A DNA stretch of 64,000 nucleotides from Taibaiella soli (GTDB lineage: Bacteria; Bacteroidota; Bacteroidia; Chitinophagales; Chitinophagaceae). The position numbers and the translations under genes are program-made. A model generated the notes under the pieces. That model was not told where the DNA came from and did not search any database. It was given only the letters and a program-made list of their open reading frames with translations. Shown one piece after another: positions 10,939 to 19,448 of the stretch (position 1 is the stretch's first letter; each line of letters starts with the position of its first letter). The stretch spans positions 260,304 to 324,303 of the forward strand of contig NZ_QKTW01000017.1 of assembly GCF_003236175.1 (NCBI RefSeq), read 5' to 3'.

Positions 10939-11541
10939 ATGAAAAGAAACCGACCCGGAATTTTGTTTTTCACTGTCATGGCCATTCTGTGTTGGATGAT
11001 CGCCGCAGGTTTTACTCCCGATAAATCAGACAGAGCCGTGTACCTGTCGATGATGGATAAAATGATGGATCAGATGATGAAGCAGTCAAGTACTGTTTCC
11101 CCGGAAACTGATTTCCTGCAGCAGATGATACCGCATCATCAGGGTGCGATTGAAATGGCTGGCTATGAAATAAGCCATGGCAAAGATTTTGAAATGATAC
11201 AGCTGGCAAAGAGTATCCAGGCGGAGCAACAAACGGAGGTGCAACTCATGAACACATGGCTTCATTCACCGTCTATTTTGAAATCGTCGGTACCAAAAGG
11301 TTATGCAAAAGAGATGCAACATACTATGGACGTCATGATGGAAACGATGATGCATGATCAAGCAACAAAAACGGGAGACTACGCTTTTGCGCAGATCATG
11401 ATACCGCACCATCAAGCAGCAATCGATATGGCTAAAGTCGTCTTAAAATATGCTTCAGACCCGACCGTTACCGCCTTCGCAAAACTGCTTATCTCTAACG
11501 AACAGGTGGAGATTGAACAAATGTCTTCCTTCACAAAATAA
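10939..11541 (+). CDS. DUF305 protein, exported, two DUF305 repeats
   Basis: 200 residues with an N-terminal hydrophobic signal sequence (RPGILFFTVMAILCWMIAAG). Two copies of the ferritin-like four-helix DUF305 unit are visible, each with the hallmark MIPHHQxAIxMA: QQMIPHHQGAIEMAGYEIS at about 57-75 and QIMIPHHQAAIDMAKVV at about 155-171. The protein is rich in methionine and histidine (MMDKMMDQMMKQ), and the family is often linked to copper, so a periplasmic metal-binding role is plausible but unproven. The next gene begins four bases after the stop, indicating co-transcription. Confidence 0.88.
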   Translation: MKRNRPGILFFTVMAILCWMIAAGFTPDKSDRAVYLSMMDKMMDQMMKQSSTVSPETDFLQQMIPHHQGAIEMAGYEISHGKDFEMIQLAKSIQAEQQTEVQLMNTWLHSPSILKSSVPKGYAKEMQHTMDVMMETMMHDQATKTGDYAFAQIMIPHHQAAIDMAKVVLKYASDPTVTAFAKLLISNEQVEIEQMSSFTK

Positions 11542-11545
11542 CATC

Positions 11546-12934
11546 ATGAGAACAACTGCTTTTTTTCTTTCGCTGCTACTGACCGGAATATCCGCGTCCG
11601 CTCAGTATGCTAATGACCGTGTTTATACAGCCAATCAAGTATCGAACACTGTATCCGTCATCGACCCGTCGACTGATAAGCTGTTAGGAGAAATAAAACT
11701 GGGAAACCCCTATCCGAACGTACTGAGTCCGCTTTATAAAGGACAAGCGCTGGTACACGGCATGGGCTACAGCGCTAAAAGAAAAATGCTGGCCGTCGTT
11801 GCTATTGGTTCCAATTCCGTTACGTTGATTTCAACCGAAGACAATAAAGTACTGAAGACAATCTACCTTGGGCGCGCGCCACACGAAGCCACTTTTACGC
11901 CGGATGGCAATCAGATATGGATTTCTGTGCGTGGCGAAGCGTATATCAGTGTTATTGACGCAGCGACAATGACAGAGATAAAGAAGGTATCTATTGCCGA
12001 TGGGCCCGGCATGGTGAGCTTTTCGCTGGACGGAAAAATAGCTTACGTGTGCTCCAGCTTCACACCAGAACTCGATATTGTGGATACGAAAACGTACCAG
12101 ATCATAAAGAAGACTCCGGTTGTCAGCCCGTTCTCGCCAAATATCTTCACCAGCCCTGATGGTGCATTGGTAGCGATGACGCATAAAGACGTAGGAAAAA
12201 TAACAGTCATCGATACAAAAACGCAGTCTATTGCAAAAGTCCTGAGCACGGGTGCTATCACCAATCACGTCAGTTTCTGTGTGCTTGATAAAAAGCTGCT
12301 GATGCTCGTATCGGTCGGTGGTGAAAACAAAGTGCGTGTATTTGACGTGGCAGATAATTTCAGGCAAATGGACACTGTAAATATCGGTGCACTACCACAT
12401 GGTCTATGGCCGTCCCCTGATGGCAAGCAACTTTACGTTGGACTGGAATTTGGTGATCAGGTACAGCACATCGATCTGCAGACAATGAAGATTAAAGCGA
12501 CCATTCAGATAGGGCAAAGTCCGCAGGCATTGGTATATGCTGCGAATGCGGTATCGGCGTCCACTACAGCCATGTCGTTGACGCCCCTAAACGACACGAC
12601 CAGCACACAGGTAATAGAACTGATCGAAGCACAATCACGATTGAAAGGGCATGGCAGATTAGCTATACGACAGATCGGACTCACGGATCTGGTGGAACAG
12701 ATATTTACAGGACTGGAACCAAATACGGCTTACACTTTGTCGCTCACCAAATCGACACAAGCGCCTTACGCGCTCGACTACGAGATTAATAATTTCACTA
12801 CTGATGCAAACGGCAAATACCTTGGACAATCAACCGGTATCGTATACTGGCTAAACAATAAAAGCGACGGAGACTACCATCATATTCTGCTTTCGAAGAA
12901 CGGCACCAAACAAACCATTTTGCTGAATAAATAA
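11546..12934 (+). CDS. Exported YVTN/YncE-type beta-propeller protein
   Basis: 462 residues from the ATG at 11546 (MRTTAFFLSLLLTGISASA, a clear signal peptide). Residues ~25-340 form a seven-bladed propeller of ~42-residue YVTN repeats (VYTANQVSNTVSVIDPSTDKLL, KIAYVCSSFTPELDIVDTKT and others). The last ~115 residues (VIELIEAQSRLKGHGRLAIRQIGLT onward) are a separate beta-rich domain with no name I can assign. Such propellers are usually periplasmic or secreted binding scaffolds, often alongside metal or redox proteins. It directly follows the DUF305 gene; a strong terminator at 12973 ends the unit. Confidence 0.88.
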   Translation: MRTTAFFLSLLLTGISASAQYANDRVYTANQVSNTVSVIDPSTDKLLGEIKLGNPYPNVLSPLYKGQALVHGMGYSAKRKMLAVVAIGSNSVTLISTEDNKVLKTIYLGRAPHEATFTPDGNQIWISVRGEAYISVIDAATMTEIKKVSIADGPGMVSFSLDGKIAYVCSSFTPELDIVDTKTYQIIKKTPVVSPFSPNIFTSPDGALVAMTHKDVGKITVIDTKTQSIAKVLSTGAITNHVSFCVLDKKLLMLVSVGGENKVRVFDVADNFRQMDTVNIGALPHGLWPSPDGKQLYVGLEFGDQVQHIDLQTMKIKATIQIGQSPQALVYAANAVSASTTAMSLTPLNDTTSTQVIELIEAQSRLKGHGRLAIRQIGLTDLVEQIFTGLEPNTAYTLSLTKSTQAPYALDYEINNFTTDANGKYLGQSTGIVYWLNNKSDGDYHHILLSKNGTKQTILLNK

Positions 12935-12972
12935 CCAGCATTCCTAAAGAAATATTCTTAGCACTATGAAAG

Positions 12973-12998
12973 AAAAAGCGGGCAGGTCCCGCTTTTTT
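12973..12998 (+). terminator. Rho-independent terminator after the beta-propeller gene
   Basis: AAAAAGCGGG, loop CAGGT, CCCGCTTTTTT: a perfect GC-rich stem flanked by A and T runs 39 bp after the stop. It closes the 7875-12934 unit and separates it from the tautomerase gene. Confidence 0.92.
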
Positions 12999-13220
12999 GC
13001 GTAGAACAAATCAGTGACCATTCGTACCGATAATCATGAAATCATTTTACAATAATAATTTGAAAATGGTCAGACGACTTCAAACCGTCCGACTATAACC
13101 GTTCAACGAAATATAACAGCGTGATTTCATTTTAAACCCAAGAAAAAAGCAACGGCGTCAAACGCCAAAATGCCTTATAGCAGGCCGTTTCAGAAAAAAT
13201 AAAACCTTCATCACCCATCC

Positions 13221-13235
13221 CGGCATCTTGTTTGC
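13221..13235 (+). promoter_or_regulatory. Sigma-54-like -24/-12 promoter before the tautomerase gene
   Basis: CGGCAT-N5-TTGC has the invariant GG (13222-13223) and GC (13234-13235) separated by exactly ten bases, the defining spacing of sigma-54 promoters, with good flanking bases. It lies 51 bp upstream of the tautomerase ATG. The rest of the 351-bp gap (12935-13285) is AT-rich and holds the terminator at 12973 and a small GGCGT/ACGCC hairpin near 13153. Supported by position and by the sigma-54 activator upstream; not tested. Confidence 0.6.
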
Positions 13236-13285
13236 ATTACACTGAGTAAAGCATCATTTATTATTTATTCTAAAAACAACAAACT

Positions 13286-13585
13286 ATGCCGTTCGTAAAC
13301 GTAAAACTGGTTGATGGTGTATTCTCAACCGAAGAAAAACATGCACTCGCTGCCGCACTCACTGATGTGATGGTAAAATTTGAAGGATCAGAAGCATTTC
13401 GTGAAGTAGTATGGGTGCTGATTGAAGAGTTACACACAGATGGCTGGCATATTGGTGGCCGCCCATTTGAAGGACCGAAATCGCTGATGCAGACGCTGGG
13501 AAATTCTAAGTCTGTCTACGAAATGATTAACGGCAAACCAATGTCACGCGCAGAATTCGCCCAGCAAATGCCACCGGCGAAATAG
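13286..13585 (+). CDS. Tautomerase-family (4-oxalocrotonate tautomerase-like) protein
   Basis: 99 residues beginning MPFVNVKLVDGVFSTEEKHALAAALTDVMVKFEGSEAF. In this superfamily the initiator Met is removed and Pro-1 is the catalytic base; Pro is indeed residue 2 here. EVVWVLIEELHTDGWHIGGRP matches the central part of longer tautomerase-family members. The substrate cannot be read from sequence. It is monocistronic: a sigma-54-like promoter lies upstream and a strong terminator follows at 13605. It may share regulation with the hydratase operon. Confidence 0.88.
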   Translation: MPFVNVKLVDGVFSTEEKHALAAALTDVMVKFEGSEAFREVVWVLIEELHTDGWHIGGRPFEGPKSLMQTLGNSKSVYEMINGKPMSRAEFAQQMPPAK

Positions 13586-13604
13586 CCAGGAAACAACAAT
13601 GCTG

Positions 13605-13637
13605 AAAAGGTCGTCTCCAATCGAGGCGACCTTTTTT
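13605..13637 (+). terminator. Rho-independent terminator after the tautomerase gene
   Basis: AAGGTCGTCTC, loop CAATC, GAGGCGACCTT followed by T residues: an 11-bp stem with one wobble pair. It isolates the tautomerase from the hydratase operon. Confidence 0.92.
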
Positions 13638-13715
13638 AGCTACTAGTGCAGCGACATCGCGCCGCTTTCGTGCATCGGTGATATATCGTTGCGACTACCA
13701 GCCAGCAACTGAACT

Positions 13716-13732
13716 TAAACATCTGATGTTTA
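13716..13732. promoter_or_regulatory. Perfect 17-bp palindrome, candidate operator of the hydratase operon
   Basis: TAAACATCTGATGTTTA is perfectly symmetric about its centre and ends 13 bp before the sigma-54-like -24 element. Sixteen of its bases recur upstream of an hcp gene at 57569-57584. A one-base loop makes an RNA hairpin unlikely, so a dimeric DNA-binding protein is the better guess. Which regulator binds is unknown. Confidence 0.55.
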
Positions 13733-13745
13733 GAATATTAAGCCA

Positions 13746-13760
13746 TGGCACCCTATTTGA
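13746..13760 (+). promoter_or_regulatory. Sigma-54-like -24/-12 promoter of the hydratase operon
   Basis: TGGCAC-N5-TTGA: a perfect -24 box and a -12 box with one deviation (TTGA for TTGC), at correct spacing, 47 bp before the first gene. With the 17-bp palindrome immediately upstream this looks like a regulated promoter. The GAF-AAA-Fis protein at 5260 is the nearest upstream activator candidate. Confidence 0.6.
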
Positions 13761-13806
13761 AATATACTTAAGCATGAAGCACCATGCTTTCTAAAACAAC
13801 AATACC

Positions 13807-14112
13807 ATGGTACAAACAGTAGAACATAATCCGGCACGGTTTAACGAAGGAGATCACGTGCAGGTTACAATCAAAAGTCCTATCGGACATTACAGAGTGC
13901 CGACTTATATCCGGGGCAAGCGCGGCACTATCACCAAACCATTAGGCCGTTACATTAATCCGGAAGAAGAAGCATTCGGCAAAAACGCAGGCAACAAGCT
14001 CTGGTACTACATGGTCAGCTTCGTTCAGAAAGAGCTTTGGCCAGACTACACAGGGGCGCCGGAAGATGTGCTGGAAATAGAAATTTTTGAGAACTGGCTG
14101 GAAAGCATCTAA
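13807..14112 (+). CDS. Nitrile hydratase/thiocyanate hydrolase beta chain, C-terminal-half subunit
   Basis: A 101-residue stand-alone version of the SH3-like C-terminal half of the nitrile hydratase beta subunit. Visible: FNEGDHVQVTIKSPIGHYRVPTYIRGKRGTI, matching the beta-chain signature GD.V.......GH.R.P.Y.RG..G.I; then KLWYYMVSFVQKELWPDYTGAPEDVLEIEIFENWLE, matching the family C-terminal strand with W-(x)-Y/F and D-V-x-x-E-x-x-E-x-W. A separate chain for this half is known from thiocyanate hydrolase and a few three-subunit hydratases. It is the first gene of the operon, with the alpha-type gene 10 bp downstream. The substrate (nitrile, thiocyanate or other) cannot be decided from sequence. 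Confidence 0.88.
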   Translation: MVQTVEHNPARFNEGDHVQVTIKSPIGHYRVPTYIRGKRGTITKPLGRYINPEEEAFGKNAGNKLWYYMVSFVQKELWPDYTGAPEDVLEIEIFENWLESI

Positions 14113-14122
14113 AACATATCAT

Positions 14123-14755
14123 ATGAGCAAAGAACACAATCACCCGCACGATCCGCACACGCCCGTGGAGCATGACGAAACACCCGGCTACTACGAGATT
14201 CTCGAAATCAGTATCAGAGAACTCTTGATTGAAAAAGGGCTGATAAAACCAGATGAAGTAAGGAAACAAATTGAGCTACTGGATTCAAGATCGCCGGTGC
14301 TCGGCCAAAAGCTAGTGGTAAGAGCCTGGATAGATCCGGAGTTTAGAAAAAGATTATTAGACAACGGAAACCGTGCAGCAGAAGAAATGGGCATCACCAT
14401 ATACGATGACACCGCATTTACTGTGCTGGAAGACACACGAGACACGCATCACATGATCGTCTGTACACTCTGCTCTTGCTATCCGCGCGCTGTATTAGGT
14501 CTTCCGCCCGACTGGTATAAAAGCAAACAATACCGTTCACGCGCTGTGAAAGAACCACGTTCGGTACTCGCAGAATTCGGCACTATCATACCAGACGAAG
14601 TACAAGTCGTCATTAATGATTCCACCGCCAGCCAACGCTATATGGTACTGCCTTTGCGACCCGAAGGCACAGAGCATTTTACAGAAGAGCAGTTGGAAAA
14701 AATAGTAACACGTGATACAATGATCGGCGTAACGCTGCCAAAAATTGAACAATAA
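14123..14755 (+). CDS. Cobalt-type nitrile hydratase/thiocyanate hydrolase catalytic subunit (alpha/gamma type)
   Basis: 210 residues from the ATG at 14123 (MSKEHNHPHDPHTP; an earlier TTG frame is unlikely). The metal site VCTLCSCYPRAVLGLPP is intact: Cys114, Cys117, Ser118 and Cys119 would bind a low-spin Co(III); CTLCSC is the cobalt form, while iron enzymes have CSLCSC. Other family marks are RELLIEKGLI, ARAWxDPxFRxRLL-like VVRAWIDPEFRKRLL, and YKSKQYRSRAVKEPRSVLAEFG. The two thiol ligands would be oxidised to sulfinic/sulfenic acid in the active enzyme. The His-rich N-terminus (HNHPHDPH) could help load metal. A Ni/Co permease three genes on supports a cobalt requirement. Confidence 0.93.
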   Translation: MSKEHNHPHDPHTPVEHDETPGYYEILEISIRELLIEKGLIKPDEVRKQIELLDSRSPVLGQKLVVRAWIDPEFRKRLLDNGNRAAEEMGITIYDDTAFTVLEDTRDTHHMIVCTLCSCYPRAVLGLPPDWYKSKQYRSRAVKEPRSVLAEFGTIIPDEVQVVINDSTASQRYMVLPLRPEGTEHFTEEQLEKIVTRDTMIGVTLPKIEQ

Positions 14756-14788
14756 AATTTCGATCACGCTCTTTAAAACCAAAACAAC

Positions 14789-15124
14789 ATGTCAACAGAA
14801 TCATTAGTAAAACATCTGCCGAATGATATTGGCGGCACGGGATGCAGCGACGATAAAATTGAAATTTATGAACGCCAGCTCTATCCCTGGGAAAAACGAT
14901 GTCATGCATTGCTCGACGTACTTGACTACCATAAGATCGTGAATACGGAAGAGAAAAGACGCGGCACAGAAAATATCGGATCTGAAATGGCTGCAAAGCT
15001 TTCTTACTACGAAAAATGGATCGTCTCTGCGTCCAACTGCCTGTTGCAAAAAGGACTGATCACGCCCGATGATATTGCACTGAAGACAAAAGAAGTAGCG
15101 GCCCGTTACAACCTAACACTATAA
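14789..15124 (+). CDS. Nitrile hydratase beta chain N-terminal-half subunit or cobalt-loading accessory protein
   Basis: 111 residues matching the helical N-terminal half of the hydratase beta chain: LPNDIGGT corresponds to the HDxGGM start of beta chains, followed by YERQLYPWEKRCHALLDVL and SYYEKWIVSASNCLLQKGLITPDDI. Together with the 101-residue C-half it would make up one complete beta chain. Alternatively, activator proteins of cobalt hydratases (P14K/NhlE type) are homologous to the same half, so it could be a cobalt-insertion chaperone. Because no other protein in the operon supplies the N-half, a structural-subunit role is favoured. The permease gene starts three bases after the stop. 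Confidence 0.82.
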   Translation: MSTESLVKHLPNDIGGTGCSDDKIEIYERQLYPWEKRCHALLDVLDYHKIVNTEEKRRGTENIGSEMAAKLSYYEKWIVSASNCLLQKGLITPDDIALKTKEVAARYNLTL

Positions 15125-15127
15125 TTT

Positions 15128-15937
15128 ATGGAACTCTCTGGCATCTTATTGATGTTCCTGCTGGGCTTACGTCATGGATTTGATCCAGACCATATCGCCA
15201 TCATAGACAACATCAGCGTACGTTATTCATCTATAAAGCCCCGGCTGGCAAAGTGGACAGGCACTTTGTTTGCCACAGGCCACGGCAGTGTAGTTACCTG
15301 CATTGCTGTAATGATTAGCAAAGTAAGTCACAGCTGGCACTTTTCCGCTGCAACCTGGAACATCCTTGACTGGATTCCCGGCCTGATACTCATCGGTGTT
15401 GGTATGATCAACCTGCGCATGTTACTACGAAGCAAAACCTATCGTCCTAAAGGATTCAAAATGCTTTTCCTGCCGGCGCGCCTCAAAAACAGCTCTAGTC
15501 CGATGGCAATTGTATTCACCGGCATTTTATTTGCAATGGTATTTGACACCAATACACAGGCTGCCGCATGGGCTTATACAGCCACATCAACACTCACTAC
15601 TTCTTATGCGCTGCTACTCGGCACTGCGTTTTCCACAGGCATGATTATCACTGATACTATTGACAGCCGCATCTTGTTTAAATTGATGAAACATGCGGCA
15701 GACAACCAGTCTGTGCGCTCCTACCGACGCAAAATTGGCTGGATCATTGTTTCCATCTCGCTGTTGGTCGGTGGTTATAAGCTGGCCGTGCATCTGATTC
15801 CTGCTATGGAACTAGACGAAAACGTGCTGACACTTTTAGGTGTTTCATTCTTCGCAATAATGATTTTATTCTATTCCTATATTTTGTACACCGGCCTTTC
15901 CGCCAATAAAAAAGAACCATGGCAATCAAAGATCTGA
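15128..15937 (+). CDS. NiCoT-family nickel/cobalt permease
   Basis: A 269-residue inner-membrane permease with about seven or eight hydrophobic segments. The NiCoT signature RHGFDPDHIAIIDN (the HX4DH metal-recognition motif) is in the first helix at about residues 15-28. Further family marks are LFATGHGSVVTCIA and FAMVFDTNTQAAAW. Placement directly behind a cobalt-type hydratase matches NhlF of Rhodococcus, which imports cobalt for nitrile hydratase, so cobalt uptake is the likely job. The next gene begins inside the last 19 bases of this one, showing tight coupling. Confidence 0.93.
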   Translation: MELSGILLMFLLGLRHGFDPDHIAIIDNISVRYSSIKPRLAKWTGTLFATGHGSVVTCIAVMISKVSHSWHFSAATWNILDWIPGLILIGVGMINLRMLLRSKTYRPKGFKMLFLPARLKNSSSPMAIVFTGILFAMVFDTNTQAAAWAYTATSTLTTSYALLLGTAFSTGMIITDTIDSRILFKLMKHAADNQSVRSYRRKIGWIIVSISLLVGGYKLAVHLIPAMELDENVLTLLGVSFFAIMILFYSYILYTGLSANKKEPWQSKI

Positions 15938-16275
15938 CTAAAGTGAAACTCCATCTCTTTCTCTGTAACGGCGGGACATGTAAAGTAAACGGTGCAGAAC
16001 AAAGCACAGAAATTATCAGGGAAACAATCAGCCAATGTGGTTTGGGAGAACAAGTGCATACGACGAAAACACTTTGTAATGGGCGTTGTAAAGATGGACC
16101 AGTCGTGATTTGCATGCCTTCGGGCACCTGGTTCGGGAAAATAACACCTGATGTTGCCGCTGATTTTACGAAGGAATTATTGTCACACCAAACGCTGCCT
16201 CACCAATTTAAACTGTTTACCTATGGCGACGAAACAATCTCTCCAATACAGTCAGCACCGACATCGCTCGCGTAA
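15919..16275 (+). CDS. Thioredoxin-like [2Fe-2S] ferredoxin
   Basis: 118 residues with cysteines 16, 21, 53 and 57 in the Cx4C...Cx3C pattern of thioredoxin-fold [2Fe-2S] ferredoxins (NuoE-like), in the contexts LFLCNGGTCKVNG and TKTLCNGRCKDGPVVICMPSGTWFG. Such domains also occur with cobalt/tetrapyrrole metabolism. In this operon it might deliver electrons or help oxidise and load the cobalt site of the hydratase; that is inference. It overlaps the permease by 19 bp and the TonB receptor by 53 bp. Confidence 0.85.
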   Translation: MAIKDLTKVKLHLFLCNGGTCKVNGAEQSTEIIRETISQCGLGEQVHTTKTLCNGRCKDGPVVICMPSGTWFGKITPDVAADFTKELLSHQTLPHQFKLFTYGDETISPIQSAPTSLA

Positions 16276-18544
16276 AGGTCTATGGCCGTCTCTAATATTG
16301 CTAATTACATTCGCACTGCCACACAGCATTAAAGCGCAGCAATACACGATACATGGGAAAATAACGGCAGCAGCAACACATGAGCCACTGGAATCCGTTG
16401 TAGTCGAAGTGTATGGCACGCAGCAAAACTGCTTAACGAATAGTAACGAAATCTTCAGTCTAGACTGCAAAACCGATAGTATTTTGATTAGCCATATCGG
16501 TTACCAGTCAAAATTGGTTAAAGCCAGCCACGACGCCATGATGCATATAGAACTGCAACGCGGCGATATACAACTAAAGGATATTACCGTTGGCTCCGGC
16601 ACCAGAATTGAAACGCATAAAATAATGACGAGCCTTGACATCAACAGACAACCGCTCAAATCCTCGCAGGACCTGTTAAGACTGGTGCCGGGGCTTTTTA
16701 TTTCCCAACATATGGGCGGCGGTAAAGCCGAACAAATCTTTCTGCGTGGCTTTGATGCGGATCACGGAACAGATATTAATATCAGTGTAGACGGATTGCC
16801 AGTAAATATGGTAACCCATGCACATGGACAGGGCTATGCAGACATTCATTTCTTAATACCCGAAACCGTTGCTGCTTACGATTTTGGCAAAGGGCCTTAT
16901 TATACAGACAAAGGTGATTTTACCACCGCGGGATTTGTTGCCTACACTACCAAAAGGACGCTGGATCAAAATATGGTAAAGATAGAGGCCGGTCAGTTTC
17001 ACAACTACCGTGCTGTAGCCATGATAAATCTGCTACGGGCGAAGAAAAACAAACTTGATCATAACGCCTATATCGCAGCAGAAGGATTTCTTACCGATGG
17101 CGGTCCATTTAAAATGCCGGAAAATTTTTCACGGTACAATGTCTTCGGAAAATACAATCAGCAACTTTCGCAGAACACCTGCATGACATTGACGGCCTCC
17201 TACTTTACTTCAGACTGGCGCACTTCCGGAGAGATACCTGACCGGGCAGTATCAGAAGGATACATAAGCGACCAATGGGGAGTCCTCGATTCCAATCAGC
17301 GCGGACATACACAGCGACTGAATGCCGGCTTGAAACTTTGCAGCAATCTACCTCATGGGTGGACATTTGACAACACGCTCTGGTATTCGCATTACACATT
17401 TAACCTTATCAGCAACATGAGCTACTACTATTATTTTCCTGTAGCAGGTGATGAATTCAGTCAGCATGAAAAACGGGATATGATATTTTACAACAGCCGG
17501 ATTACACGCGCTGCAAACATTGGCAATACTGTTTTTACAACAACGGCCGGCGCGGGACTACGCGATGACATTGTATCACCATTGGGCACTGATCACACAG
17601 AAGCCGGAAAATTTATCGGATACTTTCAGGCGGGAAAAGCGCATGAACTAAACGCAAACAGTTATGCAGATGAAACCATCAAAGCCGGTCGCTGGTTAAT
17701 CAACATTGGTATCCGGGCAGACTATTTCCAGTTCCGCTATCAAGATTTACTGCCCCAATCAGATTCGGCTACCACGTTATCTACGGTAAACAAAACGGTT
17801 GTGAGCCCGAAGATAAACCTGATGTACAACGCCAGTAAAACGACACAACTCTACTTAAAAGCAGGAAAAGGATTTCATTCAAACGACGCGCGTGTCGCAG
17901 TGGCCAATAAAGGATTTGAAGTAATCCCCTATGCTTATGGACTAGACCTCGGCATCAACTGGAAACCATTTCCAAACCTGTTTGTCAACAGCGCAGTCTG
18001 GTATTTGTACCTGCAACAGGAATTTACTTTCGGGCAAGATCTTTCCGACCAGGTAGAAGGCGCAGTAGCTCCGAGTGGCAGCACTTCCCGCATGGGAATA
18101 GATTTCAGTACTCGTTACCAGTGCACGTCCTGGCTTTCTGCAGATGTAAATATAAACCTTGCACATCCACGATACGTCGACAGTGCGAGCGGACATAATT
18201 ATATAGAACAGGCACCTACATTTACCAGTACCGCTGCACTCGGCTTTCATTTTAAGAACGGACTCAATGGCGGCGTTGGATACAGATACCTACGCAACCG
18301 CGCTGCCAACAGCGATTATACGATAACGGCACATGGCTATTTCATTACGCAACTTACTGTAAACTATACGCGCAAACGATATGAACTGGGCATCGCAATT
18401 GATAACCTGCTGAATACGCGATGGAACGAATCTGAAATTGTATACACCTCGCAACTAAAAAACGAGGTCAATCCGACAGACCAAATAAGCTTCACTCCGG
18501 GCATACCATTTTTCGCAAAACTAAAACTGGCTGTTTTCTTTTAA
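16223..18544 (+). CDS. TonB-dependent outer-membrane receptor
   Basis: 773 residues from the ATG at 16223; MATKQSLQYSQHRHRSRKG then a hydrophobic core and SIKAQQ give a signal peptide. Residues ~35-115 are a carboxypeptidase-regulatory-like beta-sandwich (HGKITAAATHEPLESVVVEVYG). The plug follows (LKSSQDLLRLVPGLFISQHMGG, LRGFDADHGTDINISVDGLPVN), then a beta-barrel ending in FAKLKLAVFF with a terminal aromatic. The plug is histidine-rich (MVTHAHGQGYADIHF). No SusD partner is adjacent, which argues against glycan import; uptake of a metal complex or of the hydratase substrate is plausible. The overlap with the ferredoxin gene ties it to the cobalt operon. Confidence 0.92.
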   Translation: MATKQSLQYSQHRHRSRKGLWPSLILLITFALPHSIKAQQYTIHGKITAAATHEPLESVVVEVYGTQQNCLTNSNEIFSLDCKTDSILISHIGYQSKLVKASHDAMMHIELQRGDIQLKDITVGSGTRIETHKIMTSLDINRQPLKSSQDLLRLVPGLFISQHMGGGKAEQIFLRGFDADHGTDINISVDGLPVNMVTHAHGQGYADIHFLIPETVAAYDFGKGPYYTDKGDFTTAGFVAYTTKRTLDQNMVKIEAGQFHNYRAVAMINLLRAKKNKLDHNAYIAAEGFLTDGGPFKMPENFSRYNVFGKYNQQLSQNTCMTLTASYFTSDWRTSGEIPDRAVSEGYISDQWGVLDSNQRGHTQRLNAGLKLCSNLPHGWTFDNTLWYSHYTFNLISNMSYYYYFPVAGDEFSQHEKRDMIFYNSRITRAANIGNTVFTTTAGAGLRDDIVSPLGTDHTEAGKFIGYFQAGKAHELNANSYADETIKAGRWLINIGIRADYFQFRYQDLLPQSDSATTLSTVNKTVVSPKINLMYNASKTTQLYLKAGKGFHSNDARVAVANKGFEVIPYAYGLDLGINWKPFPNLFVNSAVWYLYLQQEFTFGQDLSDQVEGAVAPSGSTSRMGIDFSTRYQCTSWLSADVNINLAHPRYVDSASGHNYIEQAPTFTSTAALGFHFKNGLNGGVGYRYLRNRAANSDYTITAHGYFITQLTVNYTRKRYELGIAIDNLLNTRWNESEIVYTSQLKNEVNPTDQISFTPGIPFFAKLKLAVFF

Positions 18545-18571
18545 ACATTTACGCTTCACTAAAAAATTTCA

Positions 18572-19432
18572 ATGAGCAACAAAATTTCCGGCTGGATAGA
18601 CGGTAGTCGACTGATTATTTCCGCTTCACTTCAATTTGAAGCTGGTGGCGCACCTGACACTGGTTTCGACAATCCGTTCCCACAAAATATGAAACCTGGG
18701 TTTCCGGACCTGCCGGCTAAAACATGGTTTCAGTATGGCTATAAAGAAGGCATTCCACGGTTACTGGATTTGCTGGACAAACACGGCATCAAAGTTACCA
18801 GCCACACGATAGGACTAGCGGCAATTCACAGCCCTGCATTGGCAAAAGAAATTGCGGCAAGAGGCCACGAATTGTCAGGACATGGGCAAAGCTGGACCGA
18901 TCAATTTGCCTTAGGCTACGAAGAAGAAAAAGAATTTATCCGCAGCAGCAAAGACGCTATCCAACAAATCACAGGGCAAGAAACCGTCGGCTACAACTGT
19001 TATTGGATGCGCAGAAGCCCCAACACGCTGGCTATCCTTCAGGAACTGGGATTTACTTACTACATCGATGATCTGAGCCGCGACGAACCTTTTCTTGTTT
19101 CATTGAATAACGAACGACTTGTGGTGGTTCCTTATACGCTCCGATGCAATGACATCTATTTACTGGAAGGAAAAAACTATACTCCAAATCAATATCTGGA
19201 AACACTGAAACTGGAATTTGATCAACTCTACCACGAAGGCGCCACCCGCCGCAGAATGATGTCTTTCAGTATGCACGACCGGATCAGCGGCACACCTGCC
19301 ATGGTCAATGTTCTAGATCAATTCATCAGCTACACGCTCCGGTACGAAGGTGTACGTTATCTCCGCAAAGACGAAATCGCGAGTATGACGCTGACAGATA
19401 AAAATTCAATTACGGATGCCGATTATGTTTAA
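18572..19432 (+). CDS. Polysaccharide-deacetylase/PuuE-like hydrolase
   Basis: 286 residues of the NodB-like (beta/alpha)7 fold. LIISASLQFEAGG replaces the usual TFDD strand; ELSGHGQSW supplies the HxxxH-like metal ligands; MRRSPNTLAILQELGFTYYIDDLSRDEPF and MMSFSMHDRISGTP are typical of the PuuE allantoinase-like subgroup, which hydrolyses cyclic amides rather than glycans. An amidohydrolase acting on a nitrogen compound would fit beside a nitrile hydratase, which makes amides. No signal peptide is seen, so it is probably cytosolic. The exact substrate is unknown. Confidence 0.83.
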   Translation: MSNKISGWIDGSRLIISASLQFEAGGAPDTGFDNPFPQNMKPGFPDLPAKTWFQYGYKEGIPRLLDLLDKHGIKVTSHTIGLAAIHSPALAKEIAARGHELSGHGQSWTDQFALGYEEEKEFIRSSKDAIQQITGQETVGYNCYWMRRSPNTLAILQELGFTYYIDDLSRDEPFLVSLNNERLVVVPYTLRCNDIYLLEGKNYTPNQYLETLKLEFDQLYHEGATRRRMMSFSMHDRISGTPAMVNVLDQFISYTLRYEGVRYLRKDEIASMTLTDKNSITDADYV

Positions 19433-19448
19433 AACCTAAACCAACCAT

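Noticed and set aside
13641-13806. Cobalamin riboswitch before the cobalt operon
   Set aside because: No B12-box-like sequence or long structured leader is visible; the region holds a palindrome and a sigma-54-like promoter instead.
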